Origin: CAVURW01 sp963743595
GTDB lineage: Bacteria > Verrucomicrobiota > Verrucomicrobiia > Methylacidiphilales > UBA1321
Assembly: GCA_963743595.1 (NCBI GenBank)
Contig: CAVURW010000038.1
Coordinates: 16,556 to 80,555 of the forward strand
Direction: 5' to 3'
DNA: 64,000 bases
The notes under the pieces were generated by a model. The model was not told where the DNA came from and did not search any database. It saw only the letters and a list, made by a program, of their open reading frames with translations. Made by a program: the position numbers and the translations under genes. Positions 43,074-52,548 of this stretch are shown piece by piece. The stretch's first letter is position 1. Each line of letters opens with the position of its first letter.

Positions 43074-46000
43074 CGATGACTCTCCCTGTTAACCGATCCA
43101 ACGCGAGATGAAGCCAATAGTGACGTTCTCCCTCTACCTGGAACTGGTCTCCTGTTTTTGATGTGTTACTGTATTTCCCTGCTTGGGTAATGATATCGAT
43201 CATCAGATTCCACGTTCTTGTAGATCCCGCATCGGTCAAGGCACGAATAGCAGCTTCACGACGTCTCTTAATGATCGGGTCAGAGACTGAGGCATAGACG
43301 GGGTTGTTCAAGTCGCCAGAAAATTTCATTACCAAATCAGCCTTGCTTGAGAGCGGGCCTGAACCCGGAGTTGAGCTGCTTGTACGGGCAACCAACGCTT
43401 GAGCAATGCTAGTCGCATCAATCTGAGTAACCGTGTTTGCCGTAGTATTTGAAACATCGTCATATATCACGCCGTAAATGAGGGCTTGCAGGGCGATTGG
43501 ATTTTGGCCGTTGAGATTGATTTTACCAGCGACCATGGGCGTTGTCCCTGCAGTTACCGCAGTAGTTGTATCATCAACCGAGAAGGCCTCCAGCAAGGCA
43601 GCGTCCCCGCTTACGTTTGTAAAGAAGTCGATATCTTTCCAGGGTTCGTCACGGAACGTATAACCCAGTTCGGCCACTGAGCGGAATGGCCGGTTGAGAA
43701 TGACGGGTTGGCTCGTTCCCGCCGCCCCTGAAGACAAGCCAGTCATCGCGGTATAGTTTGCATTCATCGACATCGGACGGCCATCCGTGCCATTGCCACT
43801 TTGCGTGTAGGCACCTACTCCTGGGCGGGTAACACCATCCGGATCTTCGTAATAATTAAGAGAGGTCTGGGCAGCCGAGGCAAATGGCGGCCCGAGATTA
43901 TCTGCGATTGTCTCCATGAACCGCCCGTGTTCAGCAGCTGATGAGGTCCAGTTTAAGGAGTAACAGACTGGACACGGCAAACTTGCATTGGCATTGAGAG
44001 TGTTGTTAGTCCCTCCATTCTCAGAAGTCTCCAAGAAGAAAGCCGATGTTTGGGCTGAATTAACTGCAGCAGCTGTTCCAGGAAGCTGATAGGGCATATA
44101 TGACGTGACACCTATTGCAGGCAGACCCGCAGCAGGAGGTCCAGCGGAGGGAGGAACTGGATAATAACTCACGCCGGAAATGCCAGACCATCTCGTCCTC
44201 GTTGAGATTGGAGCGGGACCCTCGGGAAAGGGGCCGCCATCGTTTGGGCTTGATGCAGACCCAACGCGGCTCATCACTCCAAAACGATCGGTTCGAGGAT
44301 CGATATGTACCCACTCCCAGTAAGTTCCCTCCGCATTTCCCCCCACAGAACCGCAAGAGGTATTGAAGATCGCACTTCCAGCCGCCGCTCCTTGGTACGG
44401 GGTCATAAATGGGCGAATTTCTCCCAGGCCCCAGGCGATATTACGGACAACCGAGTAGGGTCGCCAAACCCCACCCACTAAATATTCGAGATCAAAACTA
44501 TCAAGCCCGTCCGGAGCCACCTGGGGGGTACGATCAACGTAGATACTGGACCAAGGGGCCGTAGCGCCGGCCGCACTGTAGGTAGTCGTATTAGAAGTGT
44601 CGTGCCATCCCGCGTCGAAACCATAAAAACTTGCCGGGTAGTAAGGGGGCGTGCCCCCAGCACCAGCGAAGTAGACGGGCTTAGTTGTCGGCGGGGAAAC
44701 TCCACCGGACGAGTTGGCAGCGGTAAGTAAGGTCGGTATTGTGGCGAAGCCCGGCGAGTAGTTACATACAATTGGGGTAGCACCGGTCAGATCGACAGGA
44801 GGCTGTACTCCTGCAGCGCCACTTACCCCTGACAAAATGTAACAGTGCCCCGCGGAGGAATAGGAGCTTGAGGGATTATCACCGTCCGAAACCGCTCGAA
44901 ACCGTATTTGTGTTGGCACCAGGCTCGCTGGAGGTGTGGCAATCGAAGGTTGGTGAGGGTTCCAAACTTCTGTCTCCATGTATCCATGGGATTGTTGAAG
45001 ATCATAATCCTGATAGCTTGCGGCGACAATTCGAGTTACATACGGCAAACTTTCAACACCGAAGACCGTAGTGTAACCCGATGATGTTCCCATCATAATG
45101 GCTGTCGGATAACTATCAGGATCGTATTGATCGATGATATTAGCTCCGATTTGTAAAATATGGCGATATATATTCTGATCCTGTAACAGGACATTATTGG
45201 CAAGGCCCGTTGCCCCAACTCCTCTCGCCGTAGATCCTGCCTCATTTGTCACACCGGGAGGTCCGGCATCTCTCCCTATGGAGCCTACAGAAATAGCAGC
45301 CAGGAGAGTCTCAAAAAAATCGGGGCCCGTAGTCCGAGTACTCGGTATATGGGTGAACGTTTTAATAGTTGTTGAGGCGTTGGAACCGTCCGGAGAGGTA
45401 TAAATCCACTGATTATTGATATTGTCCCAGGTCAACCCGAAGTAAGATTTGATATTTGCTGGCGTCCCTTGCTGCAAATAGGTGGCTGGAATCCCAGCGT
45501 TCTCGTAAATACTTATTTCCGTCGCGACACCGGCATCACCTGTCGGGTTTAGGTTCCCGCTATTATCGGCAATCGGACCTAGGTAGGTAAGCCATGAGAT
45601 GCGGCTCAAGGGAAACCGTTGTTTCATAATTGAATTTCCAGAGGAATCTCTGTAGTTCAGCAGACTGGGATTGTACGTATCGTCCAAACCTACGGAGTTC
45701 GGATTTGAAACACCAAAGCCCGATGAGAACGTTTGAGAAAGTCCTTCTGGTCCCGTCCATGAGTATGTAGAAACGTACGGTGTGGCGGTCGAAGCGGTCG
45801 TCGACACGACTTTGGGGCGATTGGGGTTCGGCGTAAAATTGGGAGCATTCAGCTCCCGACTAAAGACACCAAGGTATTGAAACGCGGAACTCTGAAGTCC
45901 GTGCGCGGTGCCGTAGTTCAGCAAGTCCTGCCTTGAGACAAACGCTTGATCACCTGGAGAGACGTTGAGAAATGTATTGGTTGGACTGGATATCCAGGTG

Positions 46001-46845
46001 TTGGTGTTTGTGCTGCTTGTTGCGCTTCTCCAAGAAACCAATGCTGCTGCGGCATTCATATCGGCAGCACTTCCCGGTGTATTGTCGACCAGAGGGATCT
46101 CACCCAGGGCGGCTTGAATCATCCTTCCTCGTTGAGAATTCGCTAACGCGCTCAAGCCGTTTCCCGCCACGTTCACATCGAGTAAACCACCGTCATCGTA
46201 AATGGCGTACGCGTAGCGACCCATAACGCAGCTCATATTATTAAAACTACGGTCAGCCATTGTCGAAATCGGTGGGAGTGTAGCCGCGTTCATCATAGGA
46301 CCCTGCCGGGTGATCAAAATCCAACTTGGTGTCGGATTTGGGGAGGAAAGAAGTTGAGGTTTACTCCACGCGCTACTCGGAACATAGCGTCCCTCAAGGG
46401 AAGGTTGTAGAGTCGAATAAACGGGGTCACTACTCGCACGCATAGGAGCGGCTGTGCTATAATAACTTCCATACCAAGAGTTTGTCCCTCCTAGGCTTTC
46501 TTTAATCAGATTCGGGTAAGTTGAACTTACTGTTCTACAGGGTATCACGGTAAAGTTTGTGGACGGAACGTACATGGTTACTCCGTTGGTCGTGTAGGCG
46601 GTAGAACCTGCTTGAATCTCACTAATTAGATCTGCAACGGTGGTGTCCATCGCAGAGCGTGACAATATTTCCGCGCGATTTTGACCACTACTGCTAAACG
46701 AAATTTGCCGATGAAGTTGCGCGAGGCAAATGAGCAGCAAGCCAAGCGCTGTTACCAAAGCCAGCACTGCTAAAACAATAATTAACGCTATACCTTTTTT
46801 GGACTCAACCCTCTGGCGATATGAATAACTCCGAAGGCGTCTCAT
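43045..46845 (-). CDS. Verru_Chthon cassette protein A (large prepilin-like protein)
   Basis: A 1266-residue protein. The N-terminus (SKKGIALIIVLAVLALVTAL) is a type IV prepilin/PilX-like motif: a basic segment, G, then a hydrophobic helix, the layout of the Verru_Chthon_A family known from Verrucomicrobia. The rest is very Ser/Thr/Asn/Gly/Pro-rich with many tyrosines and looks extracellular. The frame can be started at a TTG at 46875; the ATG at 46845 is preferred. In typical cassettes proteins B, C and D (other prepilin-like proteins) lie next to A, but here only an unknown exported gene follows. The cassette's role is not known. Confidence 0.82.
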   Translation of the reverse strand: MRRLRSYSYRQRVESKKGIALIIVLAVLALVTALGLLLICLAQLHRQISFSSSGQNRAEILSRSAMDTTVADLISEIQAGSTAYTTNGVTMYVPSTNFTVIPCRTVSSTYPNLIKESLGGTNSWYGSYYSTAAPMRASSDPVYSTLQPSLEGRYVPSSAWSKPQLLSSPNPTPSWILITRQGPMMNAATLPPISTMADRSFNNMSCVMGRYAYAIYDDGGLLDVNVAGNGLSALANSQRGRMIQAALGEIPLVDNTPGSAADMNAAAALVSWRSATSSTNTNTWISSPTNTFLNVSPGDQAFVSRQDLLNYGTAHGLQSSAFQYLGVFSRELNAPNFTPNPNRPKVVSTTASTATPYVSTYSWTGPEGLSQTFSSGFGVSNPNSVGLDDTYNPSLLNYRDSSGNSIMKQRFPLSRISWLTYLGPIADNSGNLNPTGDAGVATEISIYENAGIPATYLQQGTPANIKSYFGLTWDNINNQWIYTSPDGSNASTTIKTFTHIPSTRTTGPDFFETLLAAISVGSIGRDAGPPGVTNEAGSTARGVGATGLANNVLLQDQNIYRHILQIGANIIDQYDPDSYPTAIMMGTSSGYTTVFGVESLPYVTRIVAASYQDYDLQQSHGYMETEVWNPHQPSIATPPASLVPTQIRFRAVSDGDNPSSSYSSAGHCYILSGVSGAAGVQPPVDLTGATPIVCNYSPGFATIPTLLTAANSSGGVSPPTTKPVYFAGAGGTPPYYPASFYGFDAGWHDTSNTTTYSAAGATAPWSSIYVDRTPQVAPDGLDSFDLEYLVGGVWRPYSVVRNIAWGLGEIRPFMTPYQGAAAGSAIFNTSCGSVGGNAEGTYWEWVHIDPRTDRFGVMSRVGSASSPNDGGPFPEGPAPISTRTRWSGISGVSYYPVPPSAGPPAAGLPAIGVTSYMPYQLPGTAAAVNSAQTSAFFLETSENGGTNNTLNANASLPCPVCYSLNWTSSAAEHGRFMETIADNLGPPFASAAQTSLNYYEDPDGVTRPGVGAYTQSGNGTDGRPMSMNANYTAMTGLSSGAAGTSQPVILNRPFRSVAELGYTFRDEPWKDIDFFTNVSGDAALLEAFSVDDTTTAVTAGTTPMVAGKINLNGQNPIALQALIYGVIYDDVSNTTANTVTQIDATSIAQALVARTSSSTPGSGPLSSKADLVMKFSGDLNNPVYASVSDPIIKRRREAAIRALTDAGSTRTWNLMIDIITQAGKYSNTSKTGDQFQVEGERHYWLHLALDRLTGRVIDEFLEPVND

Positions 46846-46875
46846 TTTGTTTGATATTGTTGCATTGATGTTCAA

Positions 46876-47176
46876 TCTATTCGCTTAGCCATCGGCCCTT
46901 CTTTAGAATTCATCGCGTTGTAGGCTGGGGCAGCAAAGTCCTTTGGACATGTCGGCATTTAGGTTTAGGTAATTAACCATTATCGTCTAGATCGGTAAAG
47001 CGAGTGAGCATTCAATCGTTGAATCTGCAGAGAAAGTTCCATCTCCTGCTGTTTTCCGGGAGTACCACCGAAAAAAGCGATCAGTTCGATACTCACCGTT
47101 GATTCAACATGAGAATGGTTTGAAAATGTTGTTTACCAGCTGATAGCTATAAAGATTTTCTTGGTCTTCATCGTTT
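46876..47176. other. AT-rich gene-free stretch between divergent genes
   Basis: About 300 bases separate the prepilin-like gene and the esterase gene, so both promoters must lie here. I see no RNA gene or repeat. An AT-rich GATAGCTATAAAG (about 47140-47152) may contain a -10 box for the esterase gene; no good -35 box is seen. Confidence 0.35.
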
Positions 47177-49075
47177 ATGCAATTCTCCTCGATCTTTCAA
47201 GATCACGCCGTTCTCCAACGCAATCTCTCACTTCCTATTTGGGGCTTTAGCGGCCCCAGCGAAAGGGTAACGGTTCGACTCGCAGGTCTAACGGCATCTG
47301 TTACTTCGGAACCCGATGGACGTTGGCTGGTCCGTCTACCGAAGTTGTCCACCGGAGGCCCCTACCAGCTAAGTGCTGAATCCGCTTCTGGAAAGGCGGT
47401 TTTAAACGATATACTTGTAGGCGATGTCTGGATCTGTTCGGGCCAATCCAATATGGAATGGCAGGTGCATCAGACCGGGGTGCCCGAAAATGCGCAGCTC
47501 CTGGAAGAACTCCCTCAAATCCGACTGCTTACGGTAACCAATCCCGCCAGTCTTGGACATCGTCAGGAACGAATCGACGGCCAGTGGGTTCTGGCAGATG
47601 CACGCACGTTGCTGTCCTTTTCGGCCGTTGGTGCCTGGTTTGGCCGTGACCTCCACCATGAACTCGGTGTTCCTATTGGACTGATTTGCAATGCTTGGGG
47701 CGGTACGCGAGTACAAGCTTGGATAAGCCGGGAAGCTCTTTTCCAGGATCATGAGGCTCAGCAAGAGGTGGTTAAATATGAAAGCGGGAACTATTCCCCG
47801 CCGGGCAAGACCAGTTATATTACGTTTCAGGATTGGGAGCTTTATGAAAGCCCTAAGGACCCAGGTATTGCCGTTTCGTCAAAGGGCTGGAATTCCATTG
47901 AGTTTGATCATAGCAGTTGGCCAAAGATGACTGTGCCCAGTAGTTGGCAGGAGAACGGGCATCCAGGGAGTGGAATTTTCTGGTTTCGATATCGCTTTAA
48001 AATTCCCGCAGGCTGGGTGGGCGCAGATCTTCAAATCCATCTCGGATCGATCGATAAGCATGATGATACTTGGGTAAATGGAGAATGGGTGGGCGGGCTC
48101 TCGCGAAAAGATGGCCCAAACACGTGGTGCACTCCGCGTGTGTATCGAGTTCCTTGTCAACTTGTTGGACCCGATGGCAGTTTGGATATAGCAATTCGTG
48201 TCTGTTCTCATGTCTTTAACGGAGGGCTTATGGGCCCAAAAGAGGAGATGTACGTCGCGCCATTTGCAATGCCTGACGAGGCGCCTGTGTCGTTGGCGGG
48301 AGAGTGGCATTACTCTGTCGAGCAGGACTGGGGAGTAATTAATCCGAATCTTGCATACGGATTAGGTAACCCCAATTCCCCCTTTATTCTATTTGATAGC
48401 CGGGTCGCACCGCTTATCCCCTACGGCATTTTCGGCGTTATCTGGTATCAGGGCGAGTCCAACGCCTTTGAAGCGCAAAATTATAAACGGCTCCTGTTAC
48501 TTATGATCCGGGATTGGCGTCGGAAGTGGGGACAAAATGATTTTGCTTTTTTGCAAGTTCAACTAGCCAATTTCAGCCCCGGATTGGGCAAGTGGGCTGA
48601 ATTAAGGGAAGCACAATTGGCCGTTCTCGCCGAACCCAATACCGGAATGACCGTTGCCATCGATATTGGAGAGCCCCGGAACATCCATCCGCGAGAAAAG
48701 CGCGTTGTGGGAAAGAGGCTTGCACAGTGGTCGCTCTCTCAAAATTATGGACGTCGAGAAATCCCTTCTGGTCCACTCTACCTCCGGGCTACGTACGAAG
48801 CCTTGGGCCTTGTCCGTATTTACTTCCGGTACGCTCGAGAATTGAAGAGCCGTGACGGCAGGCCCATTAGCTATCTGACAATAGCGGGCCACGAAAGAAA
48901 ATTTATTGCTGCTGAAAATCGAATCGAGGGAGAGACGCTAGTCGTTTGGCATCCCTCGATTTCCAATCCAGAGTCTGTTCGCTACGCTTGGTCGGATAAT
49001 CCCGAAGGGTGCAATTTAATTAACGGTGACGACCTTCCCGCATCTCCTTTTAGGACCGACACTTGGAAGCTCTAA
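47177..49075 (+). CDS. sialate O-acetylesterase-like protein (SGNH hydrolase)
   Basis: A 632-residue esterase of the sialic acid 9-O-acetylesterase group. The catalytic serine is in WICSGQSNMEW (block I of SGNH hydrolases), the block with glycine and asparagine is WYQGESNAF, and the histidine is in the RNIHPREKRVVGKRLAQ region. A jelly-roll insert (about 235-385, GIFWFRYRFKIPAGW ... WVNGEWVG) resembles a galactose-binding fold and is usual in the family. No signal peptide is visible, so it may be cytoplasmic. It heads a carbohydrate-use cluster with an AraC regulator, an oxidoreductase and an isomerase. Confidence 0.88.
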   Translation: MQFSSIFQDHAVLQRNLSLPIWGFSGPSERVTVRLAGLTASVTSEPDGRWLVRLPKLSTGGPYQLSAESASGKAVLNDILVGDVWICSGQSNMEWQVHQTGVPENAQLLEELPQIRLLTVTNPASLGHRQERIDGQWVLADARTLLSFSAVGAWFGRDLHHELGVPIGLICNAWGGTRVQAWISREALFQDHEAQQEVVKYESGNYSPPGKTSYITFQDWELYESPKDPGIAVSSKGWNSIEFDHSSWPKMTVPSSWQENGHPGSGIFWFRYRFKIPAGWVGADLQIHLGSIDKHDDTWVNGEWVGGLSRKDGPNTWCTPRVYRVPCQLVGPDGSLDIAIRVCSHVFNGGLMGPKEEMYVAPFAMPDEAPVSLAGEWHYSVEQDWGVINPNLAYGLGNPNSPFILFDSRVAPLIPYGIFGVIWYQGESNAFEAQNYKRLLLLMIRDWRRKWGQNDFAFLQVQLANFSPGLGKWAELREAQLAVLAEPNTGMTVAIDIGEPRNIHPREKRVVGKRLAQWSLSQNYGRREIPSGPLYLRATYEALGLVRIYFRYARELKSRDGRPISYLTIAGHERKFIAAENRIEGETLVVWHPSISNPESVRYAWSDNPEGCNLINGDDLPASPFRTDTWKL

Positions 49076-49125
49076 TCGGCAAAATTATCCGACGGAGACG
49101 CGGTTAGAGAACTCAGCCAGCTTCA

Positions 49126-49971
49126 TCAAGATGAAACCTGTCTGGCACCAAAAAGTTGTCGATCCCGATACTCTTTGGGGGAGAGCTGCGTGTGTTTTTT
49201 AAACTGCACACAAAAGGCCGATGCGGAGGAAAAACCACATTTTCCAGCCACGCTTTTTATAGGATCGTTGGTGCTGGCGAGAAGTTCCCGGGCAGCTTGG
49301 ATGCGGCGACGAATGAGCACCTGATGAGGGGAAAGACCGAGACATTCTTTGAATCGTTCGTGTAGGTGAGGGACAGACCAGCCTGCGCTACGGGCCAATT
49401 CCACCAAGCGCAACGGTTCCGCATAACGTTGCTTCAAAATTCTAAGCGCCTGCTGCAATTCCAAAGGCAACCCATGTTCCTTTTGAATTCGCAAGTAGAG
49501 CGCGGCTTGAAAATGGAGTCTGCTCAGAATGTAGTTCAAGAGAATCTGCGAATCAAAAGCATCGTCGGCATAAAGATGGATCACTTGTCGGGTAAAAAGC
49601 CTTACCTCCTCGAGATCCTCCCAGCGGGAGAGACGGGAGATTGGACAGTTCCAATTGCCCCCATCTTCGAATCTCACAGCGAGACACCTATAGGGATCAT
49701 CAAAGTCACTTCGACCAATGGTAAAGTCGCCCGGTTTATGCCAAAGCAAATCCCCCGGTATCACCTCCTTCCATGCGCCCTCTATTTCCACCCAGCCGCG
49801 GCCTCCTGTAACCAGTTCCACACACTGCTTTCCTTCCTCGAACCGAGTCGGAACGGGATGACACCCTGAGCGTTGATGATAGTGCGAAATGGAAAGAACC
49901 TTTGTTGATTTTTCCTGAAGTGAAGTCTTTAAACTGCTCATATCCTCGAGAGGTGCTTCGTAAGCCGACAT
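49126..49971 (-). CDS. AraC-family transcription regulator
   Basis: A 281-residue activator/repressor. The N-terminal half (about 25-150) is a cupin-type ligand domain (HYHQRSGCHPVPTRFEEG, then GDLLWHKPGDFTIG) that would bind a sugar or derivative. The C-terminal 100 residues are the double HTH of AraC: LQQALRILKQRYAEPLRLVE, LARSAGWSVPHLHERFKECL, and the family block KSVAGKCGFSSASAFCVQFK. It is convergent with the esterase gene and divergent from the oxidoreductase gene, whose shared 90-base upstream region has a palindrome. Confidence 0.93.
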   Translation of the reverse strand: MSAYEAPLEDMSSLKTSLQEKSTKVLSISHYHQRSGCHPVPTRFEEGKQCVELVTGGRGWVEIEGAWKEVIPGDLLWHKPGDFTIGRSDFDDPYRCLAVRFEDGGNWNCPISRLSRWEDLEEVRLFTRQVIHLYADDAFDSQILLNYILSRLHFQAALYLRIQKEHGLPLELQQALRILKQRYAEPLRLVELARSAGWSVPHLHERFKECLGLSPHQVLIRRRIQAARELLASTNDPIKSVAGKCGFSSASAFCVQFKKHTQLSPKEYRDRQLFGARQVSS

Positions 49972-50003
49972 TTTGATAACAGATCCTAGTATTTTACAAT
50001 TAT

Positions 50004-50017
50004 TTCGATTTGTCGAA
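50004..50017. promoter_or_regulatory. palindrome TTCGA-N4-TCGAA in the AraC/oxidoreductase divergent region
   Basis: A perfect 5-4-5 inverted repeat in a very AT-rich 91-base divergent spacer. It is a candidate operator for the AraC-family regulator, though such proteins often bind direct repeats. The palindrome is short and could be chance. Confidence 0.3.
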
Positions 50018-50062
50018 TATATTCAAGTGATGTTTACTCCAAATACATCCTACTTTTAATAT

Positions 50063-51130
50063 ATGAATACATTCTCAGACGTTCGTTTTGGTTTTATCGG
50101 GGCAGGTGCAATCGCCGGCTACGCAGCAGACGTGATCCTGCGCCATGCCCACGCCAAATTGGTAGCTGTTCAAGACCCTCACGCGGAAAGGCGAATCGCT
50201 TTTCAGAAGAAATACTCGCTTGAATGCGCGCACGAGACGACTGAAGAACTCTTGGCCAACAAGTCGGTGGATGCTGTTTATATCGCCGTTCCGAATAAGT
50301 TTCACATCCCACTGACCCTCCAAGCCCTGGAGGCAGGCAAACACGTCTTCCTGGAAAAACCCTTTGCTATGAATGCGGCGGAAGCCGAAAAGGCTATTGC
50401 CACGGCCAAGGCGTACAACCTCGTATTAGCGGTGGGAATGAATCACCGTTTCACCGCCGATTCACAAAAGATTAAGCAACTCATAGTCGACGGCGTCCTT
50501 GGCGATATTTATCACGCCAAGGCCTCTTGGATGCGGCGCTCGGGAATCCCAAAACTGGGTACCTGGTTTGTAAGTAAGGAAATGGCCGGCGGCGGTTCGC
50601 TTTACGATATCGGCGTTCACATGCTTGATCTTTGCCTATACCTAATCAATAACTTCGAGCCGGTGTCTGTGGTAGGTGCGACTTACACCAAGTTCGGCAA
50701 TCGGGGCTTGGGTGAAGGGGGCTGGGGGTTGTCCGAGCGCTCAAACATTCCCTTTGATGTGGATGATTTCGCCTCAGCATTCATCCGCTTCGCAAATGGT
50801 GCCACTGTCACGCTCGACAGCTCTTGGGCTTGCCATCGAGCCGAGGCCAGTACGGAAAACGTTGAGATTTTCGGCACAGAGGCTGGGGCGGCGCTACGTC
50901 CCGCTCGCCTTTTCCGGGCTGACCCGCGGCCACCTGCTTCCTACCAAGTTTTGAACGAGCTAAATGTTCCTTTGAAGATGCCTCATCAGGAACGATTCCA
51001 TAATTTCATCAATCATCTGCGGGGCGAAGAAGAGCTTTGCACCACCACGCACCAAGCGCTGGTCGTTCAGAAAATTCTCGACGCCATTTCAGAGTCCAGC
51101 CGGACAGGCAAAGAGGTCGTTATCAGCTAA
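50063..51130 (+). CDS. Gfo/Idh/MocA family oxidoreductase
   Basis: A 355-residue NAD(P)-dependent dehydrogenase. The Rossmann nucleotide site is GFIGAGAIAGYAADV (about 9-23), the conserved catalytic-lysine motif is EKPFAMN (about 98-104), and the substrate-domain motif GGSLYDIGVHMLDLCLYL carries the conserved aspartate and histidine. Family members oxidise hydroxyl groups of sugars, inositols or sugar acids. The neighbouring TIM-barrel isomerase and AraC regulator suggest a sugar or inositol-like substrate. The ATG directly follows TTTTAATAT, so any leader is short. Confidence 0.93.
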   Translation: MNTFSDVRFGFIGAGAIAGYAADVILRHAHAKLVAVQDPHAERRIAFQKKYSLECAHETTEELLANKSVDAVYIAVPNKFHIPLTLQALEAGKHVFLEKPFAMNAAEAEKAIATAKAYNLVLAVGMNHRFTADSQKIKQLIVDGVLGDIYHAKASWMRRSGIPKLGTWFVSKEMAGGGSLYDIGVHMLDLCLYLINNFEPVSVVGATYTKFGNRGLGEGGWGLSERSNIPFDVDDFASAFIRFANGATVTLDSSWACHRAEASTENVEIFGTEAGAALRPARLFRADPRPPASYQVLNELNVPLKMPHQERFHNFINHLRGEEELCTTTHQALVVQKILDAISESSRTGKEVVIS

Positions 51131-51177
51131 AAATCGGTTCATTCCAAAAATTACTACAATCAAAGAAAGACATTATT

Positions 51178-51918
51178 ATGAGCAAAGCACTTGAATTTGG
51201 CGTTCAAAGTTGGTGTTTCCGGGAATTTAAGAGAAATGTTGAGGTCGCTGAGAAAGTTCGGGAAATTGGCGTGGATAAACTGGAAATTAGTGGTGCCCAC
51301 GCTGATTTCCATAATCTCTCGGACTTCAAAGAAGTGGTCAAAATCTACCAAGAAGCCGGTGTAGCAATCATCTCATTAGGTGTTCAAACATTTGTGGGCG
51401 ATCCCAAAGAACGGGACTACTTCGAATGCGCTGCCCTTGCCGGGGCCAAACACATCTCCGTACATTTCAAAGTAGATTCCTTTCCCGAAGCCATCAAACA
51501 GACGCAAAAACTCTCTGATGAATTTGGCATTCGCGTGGGCATTCATTGCCACGGCGGTTATATGTTTGGCGGACAAGTCGACGTGCTGGAATATTTAATC
51601 AAGCTCGGTTCGCCTCAAGTCGGAATTTGCATTGATACAGCTTGGTGCATGCAAATTGGACCGTATCTGGGCAAACCGGTCGAGTGGGCCAAACGCTTTG
51701 CTGGCCATATCTACGGCATCCATTATAAGGATTTTACTTTTGGTTCGAACGGCCAATGGACGGACACCGTGGTTGGCCAGGGAAATCTCGACCTTCCCAA
51801 ATTTATCGAAGCTCTGGACAGCAATGGCTTTGATGGCATGGCCGTGATCGAATACGAGGCCGAACCTCAGAACCCGGTGCCCGCCTTGAAAAATTGTGTC
51901 AAAGCCATGCGAGGCTAA
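51178..51918 (+). CDS. sugar phosphate isomerase/epimerase (AP endonuclease 2-type TIM barrel)
   Basis: A 246-residue TIM-barrel protein of the xylose isomerase-like group. Metal- and substrate-binding residues lie in VDKLEISGAHADFH, HISVHFKVDSF, GIRVGIHCHGGYMFGG, QVGICIDTAWCMQ, IHYKDFT and MAVIEYEAEPQNPVPALKNC, in the usual strand-end order. It is 47 bases behind the oxidoreductase and surely cotranscribed. Together they look like a two-step conversion of a sugar or inositol derivative. The frame can be extended upstream, but the ATG at 51178 (MSKALEFGVQSWCF) is the natural start. Confidence 0.92.
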   Translation: MSKALEFGVQSWCFREFKRNVEVAEKVREIGVDKLEISGAHADFHNLSDFKEVVKIYQEAGVAIISLGVQTFVGDPKERDYFECAALAGAKHISVHFKVDSFPEAIKQTQKLSDEFGIRVGIHCHGGYMFGGQVDVLEYLIKLGSPQVGICIDTAWCMQIGPYLGKPVEWAKRFAGHIYGIHYKDFTFGSNGQWTDTVVGQGNLDLPKFIEALDSNGFDGMAVIEYEAEPQNPVPALKNCVKAMRG

Positions 51919-52155
51919 GCAGGGCTGCTTTGGAAATGGTATTGATCCAGTGACTGGATGCTACGATCTACAGACGTGACGCGCTCTCGTTAATCCAGGA
52001 CTTCTATCCAGTCTGTAAGAACTCACGGTTTCGCGAGAAACTGGCACGATTTCGGCGATCCTGGAAAGCCGATCGAGCAATATCCGCTCGGGTTGTGGGT
52101 TCGAAGGACGGTTAGGTAATCGCGTAGCTGTTTAATCAACCGACCTGCGGTGAGG
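51919..52155. other. gene-free stretch before the repeats
   Basis: No gene or RNA is recognised here. A short frame around 52010-52110 reads basic residues (FREKLARFRRSWKADRA) but has no start and no family. Confidence 0.4.
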
Positions 52156-52193
52156 TCGCTCGTGCCTTCATGGTACGAGCAAGATCATCACGA
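52156..52193 (+). repeat. 38-base repeat, family C, copy 1
   Basis: This copy differs from 52355-52392 at only two bases; the spacing between copies is 199 bases. It contains a hairpin formed by CTCGT and ACGAG. Confidence 0.8.
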
Positions 52194-52285
52194 ACCGATA
52201 CGCCTACCCAGTTCCCCTAATCCGCTTTTCCGGGGTGTGAGTGAGCATGCGTGTGCAAGGTAAAATCAGCGATTGCTGTCTTGCT

Positions 52286-52341
52286 TGAGCCCCGTTAGGG
52301 GCTACAGGACCATAGACCCGGGTGCTAACCCGGGGTACGAC
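52286..52341 (+). repeat. double-hairpin repeat, family B, copy 1
   Basis: The stem AGCCCC-GTTA-GGGGCT (52288-52303) is followed by AGGACCATAG and then CCCGGG-TGCTAA-CCCGGG. The same arrangement is present in inverted orientation at 52494-52548. Confidence 0.8.
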
Positions 52342-52354
52342 CACCACACAACGG

Positions 52355-52392
52355 TCGCTCGTGCCTTTATGGTACGAGCAAAATCATCACGA
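52355..52392 (+). repeat. 38-base repeat, family C, copy 2
   Basis: Near-identical second copy of the family C repeat. A third, degenerate and inverted copy occurs around 52457-52484, where GGTACGTGC-type bases pair with GCCTTTATGG in reverse. Confidence 0.8.
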
Positions 52393-52493
52393 GGTCTGCC
52401 AACGGCGAGCGGGAGGTTTGGCGTTTGTAAACCTACAAATCAATCCACCATGCGGGTGCACGTACCATAAAGGCACTCGCGATTCAGGAGGGC

Positions 52494-52548
52494 GTGGTAC
52501 CCGGGTTTCACCCGGGTCTATGGTCCTTTCGCCCCTTACGGGGCTTGA
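52494..52548 (-). repeat. double-hairpin repeat, family B, copy 2 (inverted)
   Basis: On the minus strand this reads AAGCCCCGTAAGGGGC, then AGGACCATAGACCCGGGTG and ACCCGGGTACC, matching copy 1 closely. The two copies thus form a large inverted pair of about 200-base spacing, like a bacterial interspersed mosaic element. Confidence 0.8.

Noticed and set aside
52041..52130. tRNA-like GTGGGTTCGAAGGACGG
   Set aside because: A T-loop-like GGTTCGA occurs, but no acceptor, D- or anticodon stem can be found around it.
52156..52392. CRISPR array from the 38-base direct repeats
   Set aside because: Only two direct copies 199 bases apart exist, other repeats lie between them, and no cas gene is present.
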